From: Chromera velia
Lineage: Eukaryota > Sar > Chromeraceae
Assembly: GCA_018398765.1 (NCBI GenBank)
Contig: JAHBMJ010000504.1
Coordinates: forward strand, 6,383 to 45,960
Length of the DNA stretch: 39,578 bases
Direction of reading: 5' to 3'
Part shown: positions 1-13,088 of the stretch, piece after piece
Layout: every line of letters starts with the position of its first letter
Position numbering within the stretch: the first letter of the stretch is position 1
The notes under the pieces: generated by a model
What the model saw: only the letters and a program-made list of their open reading frames with translations
Database searches by the model: none
Told to the model about the DNA's origin: nothing
Translations under genes and position numbers: made by a program

Positions 1-180
1 CCCTTCTCTCTCTCTCTCTCTCCCTCTCTCCCTCTTTTCTCTCCTCGTGCCTTTTTCTATGAGTTCTTCATTCACTCTTTCTGTCACGTGTTCTCTCTCT
101 CTCTCTCTGTGTGTGTGTATGTGTGTGTGTGTATGTGTGTGTGTGTGTGTATGTGTGTGTGTGTGTGTGTATGTGTGTGG

Positions 181-211
<31 letters not shown>

Positions 212-1635
212 CATCCATGACCGTATGTGTCCGTGTGTATCTGTGTCTGTATCGATGTACGCCGGTGTCCACAAGCTGATGCAAGCATGTTTGGTTATGT
301 GTATACATCATGGTCTGTTTGACTTCTTTCTCCCCTCCTTCTCTCCCCTTATCTCCCTATATCTCTCTCTATCTGTCCCTCCGTCTCTGCTCTGACATCG
401 ACTCGAAGTCCTCTCGGCACCTCCCTTTCCGCCTCCTCCCGGTATTTCTCCTTCCTCCCTGTTTCATCTTCACTTTCTCTTTTGTTTTTCTCCATTTATC
501 TCTCCTTTAAATTATCTCAATCTTGTATATATTTGCTCTGTTTTTCCTTTTCTCAATCCTGTCATACAGACTCTCGACTGTGACTTCCTCTTTGGACTCG
601 CTTCTCTCCTCCCTATAGTGACTGTCCCCTCCTCTTTCTATATCCCCAAAGCTCCCTAGCCAAGCTCTTTTTACCTGCTCTCCTCCCCCCTTCTTTTTTT
701 CTTCTCTCTTGGAGTCTTTTTTCTGTCTCTTTCTTCTCTTTTTGACTTCTCACTAGAGGAAATCCCCCACTGAAATCATGCCTCTTTCTTTTCTCTCTGT
801 TGCCATGTAAATTACTCTTTCCTTTCCAGTCGCTATGCCATTGGTTTAAACCGTATGAATCTTGTGTGAGGGTATGTATGCAGCTACATTCCTTCCTGAT
901 TTGAAAGTTGTAGATCGATAAGCAACGACCTGCGCCAATCGGATTCGCTTTAGATGCAACCTCTAGCCCGGGATGTTATTTTTGCTTGAAGTTTACGTGT
1001 TTCCATGTACATGCATGTAAATGACAGCTAAACTATGCTGAAACATTTAACTTTGAAACACTTGTATCAGCTGCTGGGTTCGACGCGCGTGCGCTAGAGA
1101 GCTAGGTGTGCGCAAGCTGTTTTGAAGTTAGATCCCAGGCCGGCTTCTTTTTAAAAAATTCAGTGACATGCATTTATGAAAAATAATTTAAAAATTTAAT
1201 TTGTTTAGCACTTAAAGCGCGGATCTGAGTCGGATCATCTGACAAAGCAGTTTTCTAGTTTTTATTACTAATTACTAGTAATAGAATATTAAATATTTTG
1301 TAAAAAAAATATTTATAATTAACTTTTAAACCACTATAAACCACTCAGTTCAGATAAACTAGATTTCAAAGGAATTTAAGATTGCATGACAGTGTATTAG
1401 TTTCTATAAAATGTGCCACATTGTATATGACTGATATAGTTATATTATATTTTTTTATAAATAATTAGTTGATGAATAAATAATGTATGATCATCAGATT
1501 CTCTTTCATTTTCAATTATATGGTATTAGGTAGAAGATTTCAAATTTAGGCTAAAATTTAGGCTTTTTTGAATGAGTTAACATAAAAGTCCGACTTGAGG
1601 GCAAAAGTCCACTTTTAAAGGCACAAGCCTATATT
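1..1635. other. No gene seen: pyrimidine-rich then AT-rich flank
   Basis: Positions 1-780 are pyrimidine-rich on the plus strand with short repeats. From about 840 to 1140 the sequence is mixed. From 1141 to 1635 it is strongly AT-rich. I see no exon-like frame, tRNA or recognised motif. Confidence 0.7.
91..211. repeat. (CT)n/(GT)n compound microsatellite
   Basis: A TC tract is followed directly by about 100 bp of GT with scattered A and GG interruptions. This is the same CT-then-TG order seen upstream of several 3' splice sites in the HECT gene, but no exon is visible next to it. Confidence 0.9.
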
Positions 1636-1691
1636 ATCGCACGGACGTGGGCGGGCAGGACATAAGGGGGGTCCTAATTAAACTGGACCCC
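1636..1691 (+). repeat. Left terminal inverted repeat
   Basis: Reads ATCGCACGGACGTGGGCGGG and onward to GGACCCC. Compared with the reverse complement of 2824-2882 it differs by about five substitutions and a 3-nt gap. The inner end is itself a near palindrome (GGGGTCC ... GGACCCC). Confidence 0.8.
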
Positions 1692-1700
1692 GCCACCCAC

Positions 1701-1727
1701 ACTGCACGATTTTGGCCTCGTATGGGG
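1701..1727 (+). repeat. Subterminal 27-bp direct repeat, left copy
   Basis: ACTGCACGATTTTGGCCTCG then TATGGGG. The second copy at 2801-2827 has two mismatches and lies in the same direction, although the flanking arms are inverted. Confidence 0.8.
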
Positions 1728-2800
1728 AAAGGAGAAGAGAGCCCTGCCTTCCTTTCTTCCCGCTTCTGAACCCCATCCAACTCACCTAGGAGACGTCAGT
1801 TCGCCTCTCTAGACTCTCTCTAGCTACTTGGTGCAGAAAAAACGACTCCAATACACATAGGGAGTGCAAAGAATAGACGTTTGAGCTCTGACACCTGAAG
1901 AGGCCAAAGAGGCCTCCCTGGACTCAGAAGTGAATAAAGGGCTATGATGCATTAATAATGATAAAATGCATACCGACACACTCCATCTGGTCCAGGTAAC
2001 TTAGTTCCAACAGGAGATAACGAATGGTTGGTGCACTGTGGACTTCAAGTGACAAGTCTGCCCAGGAACAGAAAGATACACTCCAGGGGGCAGCCTATGT
2101 GAAATCGCTGGAAGACCTTTCTCTTTCTTGAGTGCCTCCAACCTGTATCCAGCGTACAGAGGTACTGCCCAACATGCAGACGATCATGTCTAGAGGGAAT
2201 GAGCAAGACAGAACGACCTACCCGGGGAAGTGGAAGTCGATCAATGCTCCAGAGACGTCACTTCACCACAACAAAGACACAAAAGAATTTCACCTTCCCA
2301 CAACCAGCAGACACACCAACAACCCATCCCACTGCCCTGGAAGGATGTCAACTGATAAGAAGCACTGGGCAAAATTGTCGGGAATCAATTTCGGGGCCTC
2401 CTGGTGAAAAGAAGGAATATTGCTCAGGAGGCCAGAAGGGCTAATTCCTGACTGTTCGCAGTATGAACTGCCAAACCCATCCAAGCAGACCAGCGGTGCA
2501 ACAAGACTTCACCCTGACACAGACACAAGCTGTCTAGTCTTAAAGAAGGGGAATGGTGCGACTTTTACCACCAATACTGCTCTGGACAACAAGAAGGAAA
2601 GCAAGGCAAGAGGGAACGAACTTGGCCCCCTGCAGACATCTGTGAGCTTTCTGAGGTTTTTTCAGATATTTTGGTGATTTTGAGGGTGACCCCGGAAAAT
2701 TGTGGTCAAAATTTTGCCAGATTTGAAATGCTGGGGTCCTGACGATCATTTTGGTAGGTCGCGGGCCTCTGGGGGCACCGGGGCCGCCAGATAAGGCCAT

Positions 2801-2827
2801 ACTGCACGTTTTTGGCTTCGTATGGGG
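2801..2827 (+). repeat. Subterminal 27-bp direct repeat, right copy
   Basis: ACTGCACGTTTTTGGCTTCG then TATGGGG. It overlaps the first bases of the right inverted repeat by 4 bp. Confidence 0.8.
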
Positions 2828-2882
2828 TCCTACCGTTTAATTAAGACCCCCCTCATATCCCGCCCGCCCATGTCCGTGCGAT
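2824..2882 (-). repeat. Right terminal inverted repeat
   Basis: The reverse complement starts ATCGCACGGACATGGGCGGG, matching the left arm, and ends GGTAGGACCCC. Confidence 0.8.
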
Positions 2883-3734
2883 GCATAACAATACCTACAT
2901 GGCATGATCATGATACATGATGGCAGCCTCTATACTTGTATATATAAGGCTGATTATAAATAGTTATTTAAAAAAATCTGCAGTTCGTAGAGATATATAG
3001 TGCATTGTATATATAATTTTAGATATAGTTTTACAATATCTTTTCTGGTACCTAGTCTGGTACTAGTTTCTGGCATCTTTTGCTTTTATTGTCGTACTTC
3101 ATGATAGTTATATAATTAATTTCATATTTTTTGAAGTTAATCTTCGGTTATTATGCAGACAGTCAATTTTTATTGAAATTCATTTATTTGAATTATTTCA
3201 TATTCTTCCAATAATTTCATTGAATTGCATGCAGCCGGTTGTCTGCTGTCTAGACCATGCAAGCTGGTCAGCCAGTATAGATTCCTTTTTCTTTTGCTGA
3301 TTCCTTTCTTTTCATCGATTTCAGCAGTCGACAGCAGAGAGGAGTGTCATGTCAGCGTCGTTCTGTCAACAGACGCACCACATGGAAGCAAAGGCCGTCA
3401 GTGCATTCCTTTTCTACGCGGGCAGGACGGCTGTATGCATGTCGAAGAGAAGAGAGGCGTGTGAGTGGAGAAGGGCGATGTATGGGTGAGAGAGAGGAGG
3501 GGGTGGTAAGAAGAGAAGTCTTGGTTCGGCCGACCACAACCCAGCCGGACTGACAGGCAGACACACTCCACGCATGCACGCATCGATTCAGACATGGACA
3601 TGGAAACTGCAGTCCGCACCCTCCCCTCCCTCCCCCCCATTTCTCGTCCACGTCTGTCCGTAACCATACATCCACCGCATCACCCCACCTGCACCCAACA
3701 CCCACTGCTTTCCATGTTCTTGCATGCCCGTCAA

Positions 3735-3738
<4 letters not shown>

Positions 3739-3775
<37 letters not shown>
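3739..3775. repeat. (GA)n microsatellite
   Basis: Uninterrupted AG dinucleotide run downstream of the HECT gene. Confidence 0.9.
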
Positions 3776-3778
<3 letters not shown>

Positions 3779-4065
3779 CGCAGGCTCTCGACCGACCCCC
3801 TCGATTCTCGCGAATGAATTATTTTCTCGATCCTTCACTTTGGTCCTTTTCCCTCCTTCCTTCTTTCTTTCTTCTCTTTCCCCCAGCTCCGCCTTCTACC
3901 ACTGGCTGACGGAAGGAAGAGGATGAACGTTCCGTCCTTCCTTCATGCCCCCCCCATGCCGCCCACACATCATTGCCAACCAAGAGGCCATCAAAGGAAG
4001 AGAGCAAAGGAAAGAAAGTGACAGAAAGAAACGTAAAAAGACGAAGACAAAAAAAGACGACTTCA

Positions 4066-4100
4066 AGGAAGGAAGGAAGGAAGGAAGGAAGGAAGGAAGA
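4066..4100. repeat. (GGAA)n microsatellite
   Basis: Eight or so GGAA units in the HECT 3' flank. Confidence 0.9.
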
Positions 4101-4728
4101 AAAGAAGATCTCCGACTGAAATGAATTACAGCCGGGAGGAACTAAGTAGTGGGAAGGAAAAATAGAATTACAGACAGAGAGAAAGAGAAAGAGAAACAGA
4201 CAACCCCTTCCCCTCAAAGGTGCATGGGCGAACAACCAGCTGTCTGCCTCGAGAGCAAACAAGCACAGGCAGCTGTCCCACCCACCCACCCACTCAAAAA
4301 GTCCCCCCACCCCCCCTTCAATTACACAAACCTCCTCCTTCCGAGACACGATCCAGGCAGACAGACGGACCCGTCTCCTCTCCTTTTGCCCTCCCTTCAA
4401 CGTCACACATCCCGAGACAGCAAGGCAGGCAGGCAGGTCGTCAGGGTACGATACTGTGACTCTCGGATGTTCAAAGAAAGAGACAGAGAGACAGAGAGAG
4501 AGACAGAGAGAGAAGATGAGAGAGGAAAGGAAAGTAGGACAGAAGCGATCACAAGCACCGATGAACAAAAACGAAACACACACAAAAAAAGAAGCAACAC
4601 ACAAACGAATCCGGGTCCACCACGGCGGTGGCCTTTCTCTCTGTCCTTCTCTTCCCATCTCAAATCCTCCTTCCCGTCTGTGTCCAGACACACAAAGAGA
4701 GACAGACAGAGCGCGTCTCCTCTCCTCC

Positions 4729-4801
4729 TCAGCAGAACCCAAAGCCCTCCCTGGCCATGGAGATTGCCTGCAGGAGTTTCGTCTTCAGGGACTCCTCCGA
4801 C
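4729..4801 (-). CDS. HUWE1: HUWE1-like exon 36: C-terminal tail and stop
   Basis: 73 nt: [20 protein letters not shown] then GFC and TGA (4731-4729). HUWE1 ends in EGFGLA after the same helix, and many family members end in EGFGFC-like tails. HECT ligases need this tail for activity, so the gene appears intact to its last residue. Confidence 0.94.
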
Positions 4802-7800
4802 CTGCACGGGGAATTAACGGAGGAAAGGACGAAAAGAGCATGTACGCGTGCAGAGGTGAAGGTGGAAATCTGAAAGGTAGAGCCCAAAAAGAGGGTTCGT
4901 CGGCACCCTCGACATGTACGTGTAGCCCGTCGAGACCCTTTTTACCGATTGATTCACTTCACCACACACTGACTGACTGACTGACTGACTGACCTGTATG
5001 CGGGGAGGTCTAGTTGGTTGAAGCACGTGTGGGCAGAAGGCAGTCTCTCGTCCCCGAACGCTCTGCAGCAAGGAGGGAGGGAAAGGAGAAACTTATCTCT
5101 TAGAAAGAAGTCAGAGAACGAGAAAAATGAATGAACGCTCATATACATGAAATCACGCAACAGCCGCACTGATACTCCTTCCAGACAGCCGTTCTTCTTT
5201 CTTGACACCCACTCCAGCAAAGACAGCTGATTCGTGCAGAAACCAGCGTGCAAGGACAGTTGCGTTGTCTCACTTATAGAAAGTTGAGCCTGTAAGTCTG
5301 ACTTCCGACTCACTCACACAGATTCACTCACCTGTGAATGGAGAATTTCTGAGCTCCCCGCATGCCCTGCAAAGCCCTGAAGCCCTCCAGAGGAACTTTC
5401 GAGGTTCCCGTCACAAACTGCACACATACAGACATCCACACAGACAGACAGACAGACAGACAGACAGAGAGACATACATACACACAAACACGGCAGGGAA
5501 GGAAGACAGTGCACGGTGAGAGCAGACACAGTCTCTCATCCCTCCGACAGAGACGAAAAAAGACATTCAGAAGAGTCTCCCTGCCTGCCTTGTTGAAAAA
5601 GAAAAAGGAATTGACAAAGAGATCATATGCCTTCCAATTTTCCTTCACAGACAAGCCTTCACCCCCGTTCGTTCACAAATCCATCCTACTAGCTCCCCCC
5701 TGTTCCCTTCCTTCTCCTCTCACCTGGAGGAAATTTGCCAGTTGCGACTGATCGAAACTCTCCAGCGTTCTCCAGAACCACTGCACCTGCTCCGACTGCT
5801 CTGTGTACCCTGCGTACATCGTGTGCTTCTTCAAGTCGCTGAGGTCAACCTCGGGAAGTCCACTCATCAACAGTTCCAGCTCCTGCACGCACGCACAACC
5901 GATCGAGGAAGGGAGGGCAAGGGATAAGGGGACAGGAATTCACTCACGTACAATGAATGCGCTTCTTTCTGCAGATTCACTTACGCCTCTTATTCCATCT
6001 ACAGAGCCTTGAAGGATGGACGGACGGATGGACAGTCGGGGGCCAAAATGGAAGCACAGCTAGGGACAGAATCCCAACTCAGCAGAACCCTGCGTCAACC
6101 CGTGAAAAAAAAAAAATCCGGTTTGGAGAGTCTCCCCACACTGAAAACCCTGCCGCATGTCACTCTGTGTTCGTTCGAGCACTTTGAGTGCGCTCTCTCC
6201 GTTCCTCAATGAGAAAGAAGTGCACCACAAACAACGAGAGAGAGAGAGAGAGAGAGAGAGATATGGACATACATACAGGCAGACAGAGACAGACAGAGAC
6301 AGACCTTGTCATCGAAAATGCCCACAAGGTTGGGAGGGATGAGTTCATGGAACCCCGAGAGGATCGCCTCCAGTTGGGGTCTGATGGCCTCCGTCATCTT
6401 GTGCTCGCAGATCAGTTCGATGTACTCCTGCTTGTTCTCCTGCAAGCAAAAAGAAAAAGAGGAAAAAGAGGAAAAAGAACCAAAGGAGAGATGACATGTG
6501 AGGCTTCAGGGAGGTCTCATGCAAAGAGAGACTCAAAGAGAGAGATACAGTCAGGCGGAGCGCAGCCCCAATCCATTCTTGAGATGTGAAAAAAAGAAAC
6601 AGGCCTTTTACTGAAGACACTTAAGACACGCACACCAGACAGGGAGGGAGGCATGGTCATGTCCCTTAGTCGTTGTGCTCTTGTCGTGCTGGATGTGCGT
6701 GTCACTCCTTCAAGCATTTGAAGTCTCTCCAATTCCATCACACACCCCTTCCCTGTCCATTCAAGCAGCGAACAGCAAACCACCCCTCTTCCCCGATAAC
6801 ACACACTCACACACACACAGTGTCTCTCTTCTCTCTCTCACACACACGCGCACACGCTTACTGACCTCCGTGACAGCCTCATCCTTCCCTCCTGGTTTCA
6901 GTTCCACGACCTTCTTCTTCCCGAACTCGTCTTCATCCACTGAGAATGTCAACTCGATGCCTAAATCCTCCAACGAGTGCTCAGAGATCATGTTCAGGTT
7001 CTTGTAGAACTCGGGATCCAACGCCTCGGCATCTGAGGGAGTGGTCTTCCTTCCCAGCAGATGCTTGTAGAAGGAACGCGCGAAGTAGGCCTCCAGGGAG
7101 ATACTCTCCAGAAGCGCTTTTCCTATCACGCGCCCAATGAACTTAAAATAGTGGAGATGGTCGGGGTTGAAGTGAGAAACGGGGTTCGGGTAATTGAATT
7201 CGGCCTTCGTTCCGCATTGCCTGCAGGCCCATCATCACGTGGACACACACACAAAAGCTTTGCCTTCTTTTTGCAATTGCATGGGCAGTCAGTCAAGGAG
7301 AGGAAAGTTCCGCAACTGCCGGAATCGATGTTCACGAATGCAGGCAGGTAAACGTCTCCAGGTGCAAAGGGACGCAGGAAGAGAGAACAGATGGGCAGGG
7401 AGAGCAAGGCCTTGCTTTCAGGGAGAAAATTAATTGCACTGAGGAACGCAGGTTGAAAACTCCGTCAATCTGAGAAACAGGAAAGAAGGAAAAAAGACAC
7501 ATAAAAAGCAACCCCCAAGGTACGGAAAGAAACTGACTGGAAGAGCGCGTAGTTCGGGTTGAACATCTCTCTGGCGAGGATACCGAACCACTCCCTCGTC
7601 AGACCTCCCTGGTCGATACCCTCCTCGCCCTGGAAGGTCACGTGGAGTTTGCCCTTCATCTCGTCACCTGCACACACAGCAAGAGGGGTGAGGCACCCAC
7701 CGCAAGGAAGGGTTTCAAAAAAGAACCACAAATCGAATGCGCCCATGCAAACAGAGGAGGGAACCCAGGCAGCTGGGCAGGCCTCACTCGTGCCAAGCAT

Positions 7801-10800
7801 TTCTTCACATGGAGCTGCAATCGAGAAAGAGCAGAAAAGAAACATGCCTGCAGCTGAAAAAGCAGTGGATGGAAAAGAGGAGAGAAAAGGAAGGAAGAGG
7901 GTGCCCAGCGTTGCACACGCAAAACGCATTCCTAACAAGGCCAGAGAGGCAAAGATACAAATGTACACAGGCGATCTCAAAAAGAAGAAGAAGAAAAAAA
8001 AAGAAGAGAAAGAAAAACCCACGGACGAACCGCTCCGTCCCTGGAGTTGATGGAAAGAATCGTCAAACACGAACTGCCGCCTCACGTGCAGGTTCACTGA
8101 CGCAGCCCGCCAGTCCCCTCTCAGCGCACGGAGTCTCTGGCGGAAGAACGCCCGTTTATTGTCGAAATCGACTGCGGACGGACAGAGACGGATGAGCGTT
8201 GCGAGGCCTCCTGTGAGCAACTGCGGCTGTTGTTTGATAAGAGCGTTCAGTGCCCTTCGGTGCCTCTCGCAGAAAGCTTGGAGGTACCGGAATGGGGGGC
8301 TCTGTTGCAGTCGCTGCCTGCTCAACTTGAATGGCTTTTCCTGCTCGTCCTTGTTCTTCTTGTCCTTCGTCTTCACCTCACTCGCGATTCCTTCAGGCCC
8401 ACCCTCAAGCAGAGAAATCGAGGGCAATTCAAGATCCGCAGCAATTGCCACCTGCTGCGCCTGTAAGAACGCCTCGAGAAGAGGCAGCAAAGTGTTCAGA
8501 AGCATGGGAGGAGTGGGAGCTGCAGAAGAAGATCCCGCCCCTCTCCCCCCCTGCCCCCCACTCTGTCCTCCACCCGCCGCCGCCGCAGCAGCTGGGGGGG
8601 CTCCTGCCGCCGGAGCCTGCCCCCCTGTCGCGCCTCCTGCACCAGCAGCGGGAGGGGGGGCTGGTACTGCGCCCACAGGAGCGGCTTCAACGAGCATCTG
8701 CCGAATCATCTCTGCGAAGTCGCCAGGAGGACCTGCACCCCCGGCGGCAGCCTGTGCCGGTGCTTGTCCGGGAGCACCACCTGCTCCGGCCCGCTGGCCT
8801 GGAGCCCCGGTCCCGACAGCCGACTCTCTCCGAGGTTCCGAGAGGTAAGGGTCCGTTTTGGCAATAGCTCTGCACAGCATGAGAAAGACGACGAACCAAG
8901 AGAATTGAAATGGAGGAGAATACCGAGACGAGTCTCCTCAGCTTCAAGAGTCTACACCACAACACGAGAATGTACGCCAAAAAAAAAAAAATGGCGGCAA
9001 CGGCAGTGCCAAGCATGACGGGCAGACAAATTTCTTTCAAGTCATGTTCAAGGACAGACACACGTGATGACTCCAAGAAACAAAGAGACCACAAACAACA
9101 AAAGAAGCAAAACACCAGGACTCCAAGAAACAAAGAGACCACAAACAACGAAGCAAAACACCAGGACTCCAAGAAACAAAGAGACCACAAACAACACCAG
9201 GACTCCAAGAAACAAAGAGACCACAAACAAAAAAAGAAGCAAAACACCAGGACTGGAACTGAACCCAGCTGGGCATCCACATAGACAGAGATGGACCGCC
9301 CAACCGAAAGAAAGACTGACGGACCGTAGACAAAGGTCGAGAGCGTTCCAGACCCTCTCGCAGTTGATGTCGTTGAAGAAGTCCCGCATCCTTGCGAGGG
9401 CAGCTGCCTGCAATGCCTCCTCTGCCTTCTTTCTCTGCCGTTCCAGTTCCTGAATCCGTTCCTTCTCCTTCGCTTCCTTCGCCTCTTTCTCAGCCTTTTC
9501 GCGCTTCTTCTTCTCTTCCTCGCTCTCCTCAGCTGGCGGCGACGAGGCAGGGACACCAGACCCTGAACCCGCCGTGTCCGTTGTTGCAGAAGGGGCAGTC
9601 CCACTGGCACCCTCTGCGGGCGCTGCTGCTTGTTCCTGAGCAGGCACCCCTGCTGTGGCTGTCGCAGGTGCGGCCTCAGCTGCACTGCTGCTACTTGCGG
9701 GGGCTGCTGAAGACGAAGAGGAAGAGGATGAGGAGGAAGAAGACGAGTAGGAAGATGAGGATGCTGACGCAGATGCAAGTGTCGTCTCCCCATCAGCTTC
9801 CTTGGCCCTCTCGAATTCTGCCGCAACCTCACGGAGCCGCTTGTTTGGTCGGAAGATCTCAGACAGCGTGTTGACAAGACGGACGAACGCAGTCCATCGA
9901 GGGTCCTGAGAGACACGCACAGTCACAGCATGCATTCATAAAAAGCCGTCACGCTGAGGGTCCAGAATAACCCCGCCCCCCCCCACACACAGATGCACAT
10001 TAGCTCGAATGCCGCGAATACGAAACCCCTTGTTCCCTCACTCTCTCACTCTGTCGATTCATTCTTCACTCAAGAAAGAAAGAGGGGGTCACAAACAAAG
10101 GAGTTGGTCTTTCTTTTCGATTGAACGAACAGCCAGGACGTACAAAGACGTTGATTGGCATACGGTGGTTCTTGGAGCAAAACCGAAACATCTGCTGAGT
10201 CTGATCAAAGAGAAAATGATTCCAGCCAGGCACACACACACCCTCCCTCTAGTTGTGTCACCGACCGACTAACCGACCTGAGTGTCCAGTTGAAGTTTCC
10301 CCAGGGCTGCCGTGTTGGCGTCCTGAGCAACTGCCACGGACACTGGTGCAGCCGAGGCGGCCAGTGCAGAAGCTGCCGCTGCGGCTGCCACAGGTGCACT
10401 GGAGGAGGAAGAAGCGCTGCCACTTCCTCCAGTCACGGTCTGCTCGTATGTGCTCAGAACTTCACGAAGATCGGAACTGATCACCTCAACCAGATCGCTT
10501 GCCGCCTTCCTCAGATGACCGTATACTGCAGCCTGATGTCGCGCTGTCTCAAAAAGACACCCCACGATTTGAGCAGCCCACTGTCTCTGTGTCCCTGCGC
10601 CCCCACTCTTCTCCCTGTCCCTGTCATTTGCAGACGCAGAAGTCGAGGGAGGGGTGCCTGCCCACATCGAGACGTGAGACCTCGAGGAGGGGCAGCACAA
10701 CAGTTGGGAGAGAACAGTCACACACTCAGGTGAAATGGCGTCGATGATCCTCTCGTGGAGGCTCTTGGCCGAAGAAGAAGAACTCGAAGAGGAACTTGAA

Positions 10801-13044
10801 GAACTTGGAGATGCACCACGCAACCCCATCGCAGCAGAGAACGGAGACGGGTCATCCGTGTCCATCGGCACAGCAGCAGACGAGGAACTCGAAGAGGCAG
10901 ACGAAGCAGCCGCAGCAGCAGCAGCCGGGGCATCCCCCGCGGCCCCGTCTTGCAACGCCTGCTGCCTCGCCCCTGCTGCCTTTTCCTTCTTGCCTCCTTT
11001 CGCTGCTCCCTTCAGGGCTCCAGGACGAGGCGAATTGGCAGCCGCCACAACGAGTGAGTGGATGGCCGCTAGGAGGTGTTCCATGTGGACAGAGGACGAG
11101 AGGAAGAGAGAGGACGAGGTCAGAGACTGCAGAGAAACAAAAGGAATGGACGAAAGACACACACAAAAGACATGATGGGATGGAATTGATGGATGAGTGA
11201 TTGTTTCTCGGCTTTTATTTCTTCACGAGATTCACTCATAGACGGAGGGCCTAGAAAAAAAACGGCAAAAGACCGGCGACCACCATGCTCGATCTTACTC
11301 ACTCACCAGGAGAATATTGATCGGGTACGCCTGGGGGCTTTGGCCACCCCTCGGCGTCCCTCCTCGCGCTTCCCTCTCCCTTTCCCTGCCTCCCTCCTCC
11401 ACAGCCCCCCCACTCACACCAGTTGACCCGTTTGGCTGTGGCTGTCCTGCAGCAGAGAGTCCGGCAGAAGTTCCGTTGGGTTGCTGCTGCTGTGACGGCA
11501 TTGGCGTCTCTGCGCGTCTTTTCTTTTTCTTCTTCTCAACAGACCCGTCCTTCTCCTTCCCCCCAGCAGCCCCGACATGATTCGGACCTCCATCGGACTC
11601 CCTGCGGGGCAATGCCCCCGAGTCTCTGTGGTCACCTCTGCTTTCCCCCTTCTCTCTCTTCTCACTCTCCCGGCCTCTCTTCCCACCCCCTGGGGTCTTC
11701 CGAGAACACACACCCGGCTCCTCTCCGTCCCCACCGGAGGCGGAGAGTCTCCCTCCAGCAGAGATGGAGAAGAAGGCAGGGTGCGTGACAGGCTCTGTGA
11801 AGAACTCTGCACACACGGGCTGTCTATCTAGAAGAGACCGAAGCTGTTCCAAGGCCCTGAAGGAGCCCACGTTCACAGCATACTCGGGCGTGTCGTCAAA
11901 CAACAGTGCGGGACTCGCGGCAGGAGGGGGAGGTGGGGCCGCCGAAGAGGCACCAGCAGACGAGGCAGCTGCGGCAGGCGGAGCTTGAGGTGGGGCCTCA
12001 GGAGGAGCGAAGAGGCGCCGAGGGGGGAACCTCCTCGACGAACGTGAGGAGGACCCCCTACCCCCCACGGCTTCTCCTGCTGTTGCGGCGACAGAGGATG
12101 CCTGGACCGCAACGATAGCTCGGCTTCCATCTGCAAGTGAGGATGAAAGGAGCGAGGAAGACATGAAAGGGAGAGAGAGGGAGCCTGTCTCTCATTCTTT
12201 CTTGCTTGCACTCACATGGATCATAAGCCAAAAACCGCTTCTTTCCTTCCCTCCTTGGCTTGCATCCTCTCGTGCATCGCAGGGAGGCCACCTGGCTGAC
12301 TCTCTCACTCACTCTACCTGGGGCGCCTTTTCAATTTCAGTTTCTGCTTCTCAAAGACCGATGAATGTTCATGGATGAATCAATGAATCAGAAGCCCCGT
12401 TCGATCCAATGAAAGGCATGCTTGCAGACCGACTGACTGACTGACCGCCAGACGATCCCTCGTGGGCAGACCACAGCATTCTCATCAGAAGTTGGAGGAG
12501 GACCTGAACGAACTCAACACAATTGATGCAACAATCAGAGGCGTTTACGATTGTACGGTATCAGACTGACTCACCCCCCCCCCAAAGATGGACACTGATG
12601 GAAAGAAAAACGCTCTTGCAAGAAATTCCACACACAGCCTTCATTCATTCAGGTCTTGCATGAGGGAGACACTCAATGCGTTTATGTTCTCGTCTCTCCC
12701 CCATTAGATGTGAGCTCAACCGGACTCTTTTCGATCCTGCCAAAACCCCGCACTGCTCCAAATTGAAAAAGAAATGGGCCGTCTCTCTCTTTGGCTCACA
12801 CTCAGTCCCACCACCCGTCGCCCTCTTTTATTCTTTCTCTCTGTGGCACGCACGCGCCCAGACACGCACACACACGCACATTTCTCGGCCCACCTTCCTT
12901 GTCTGCGTGTGAGAAGACACCAGGTTGAGGAAGACCCTGTGGACAGAGAGTCTCGACAGAGGCCGTTTGAGGTACAGCAGCTTGCACAGAGACTCGAGGC
13001 CGCTCTCAAGAAGGGGGGGCTCCGGAGTCTCGTATACACGGGGA

Positions 13045-13088
<44 letters not shown>

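Larger units (their letters stand above)
1636..2882. mobile_element. 1.25-kb element with terminal inverted repeats, no recognised transposase
   Basis: It is bounded by imperfect inverted repeats of 56 and 59 bp (1636-1691 and 2824-2882), both ending outward in ATCGCACGGAC. It sits in an AT-rich island whose composition resumes on both sides. The interior has only short open frames (up to about 90 codons) that match nothing I know. This is the form of a non-autonomous DNA transposon. I could not find a target-site duplication. Confidence 0.65.
2883..4728. other. AT-rich flank then 3' flank of the HECT gene, no gene seen
   Basis: 2883-3230 is AT-rich and continues the island interrupted by the element. 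3231-4728 holds the HECT 3' UTR and GA, GGAA and GACA microsatellites. A minus-strand frame runs 4742-3819, but it is repeat-driven, overlaps the HECT stop in another frame and resembles nothing known. No polyadenylation signal could be fixed. Confidence 0.6.

Noticed and set aside
3225-3464. Plus-strand 79-codon frame with a signal-peptide-like start
   Set aside because: Short, no splice or family support, in an AT-rich flank.
3819-4742. Minus-strand 307-codon frame downstream of and overlapping the HECT stop
   Set aside because: Composed largely of translated GGAA, GA and CT repeats, in a different frame from exon 36, no family; likely 3' UTR.
7465-8880. A 471-codon minus-strand frame taken as one exon
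   Set aside because: It covers exons 29 and 30 and reads through intron 29, giving a Phe/Ser/Leu-rich non-family segment in the middle of the HECT domain.
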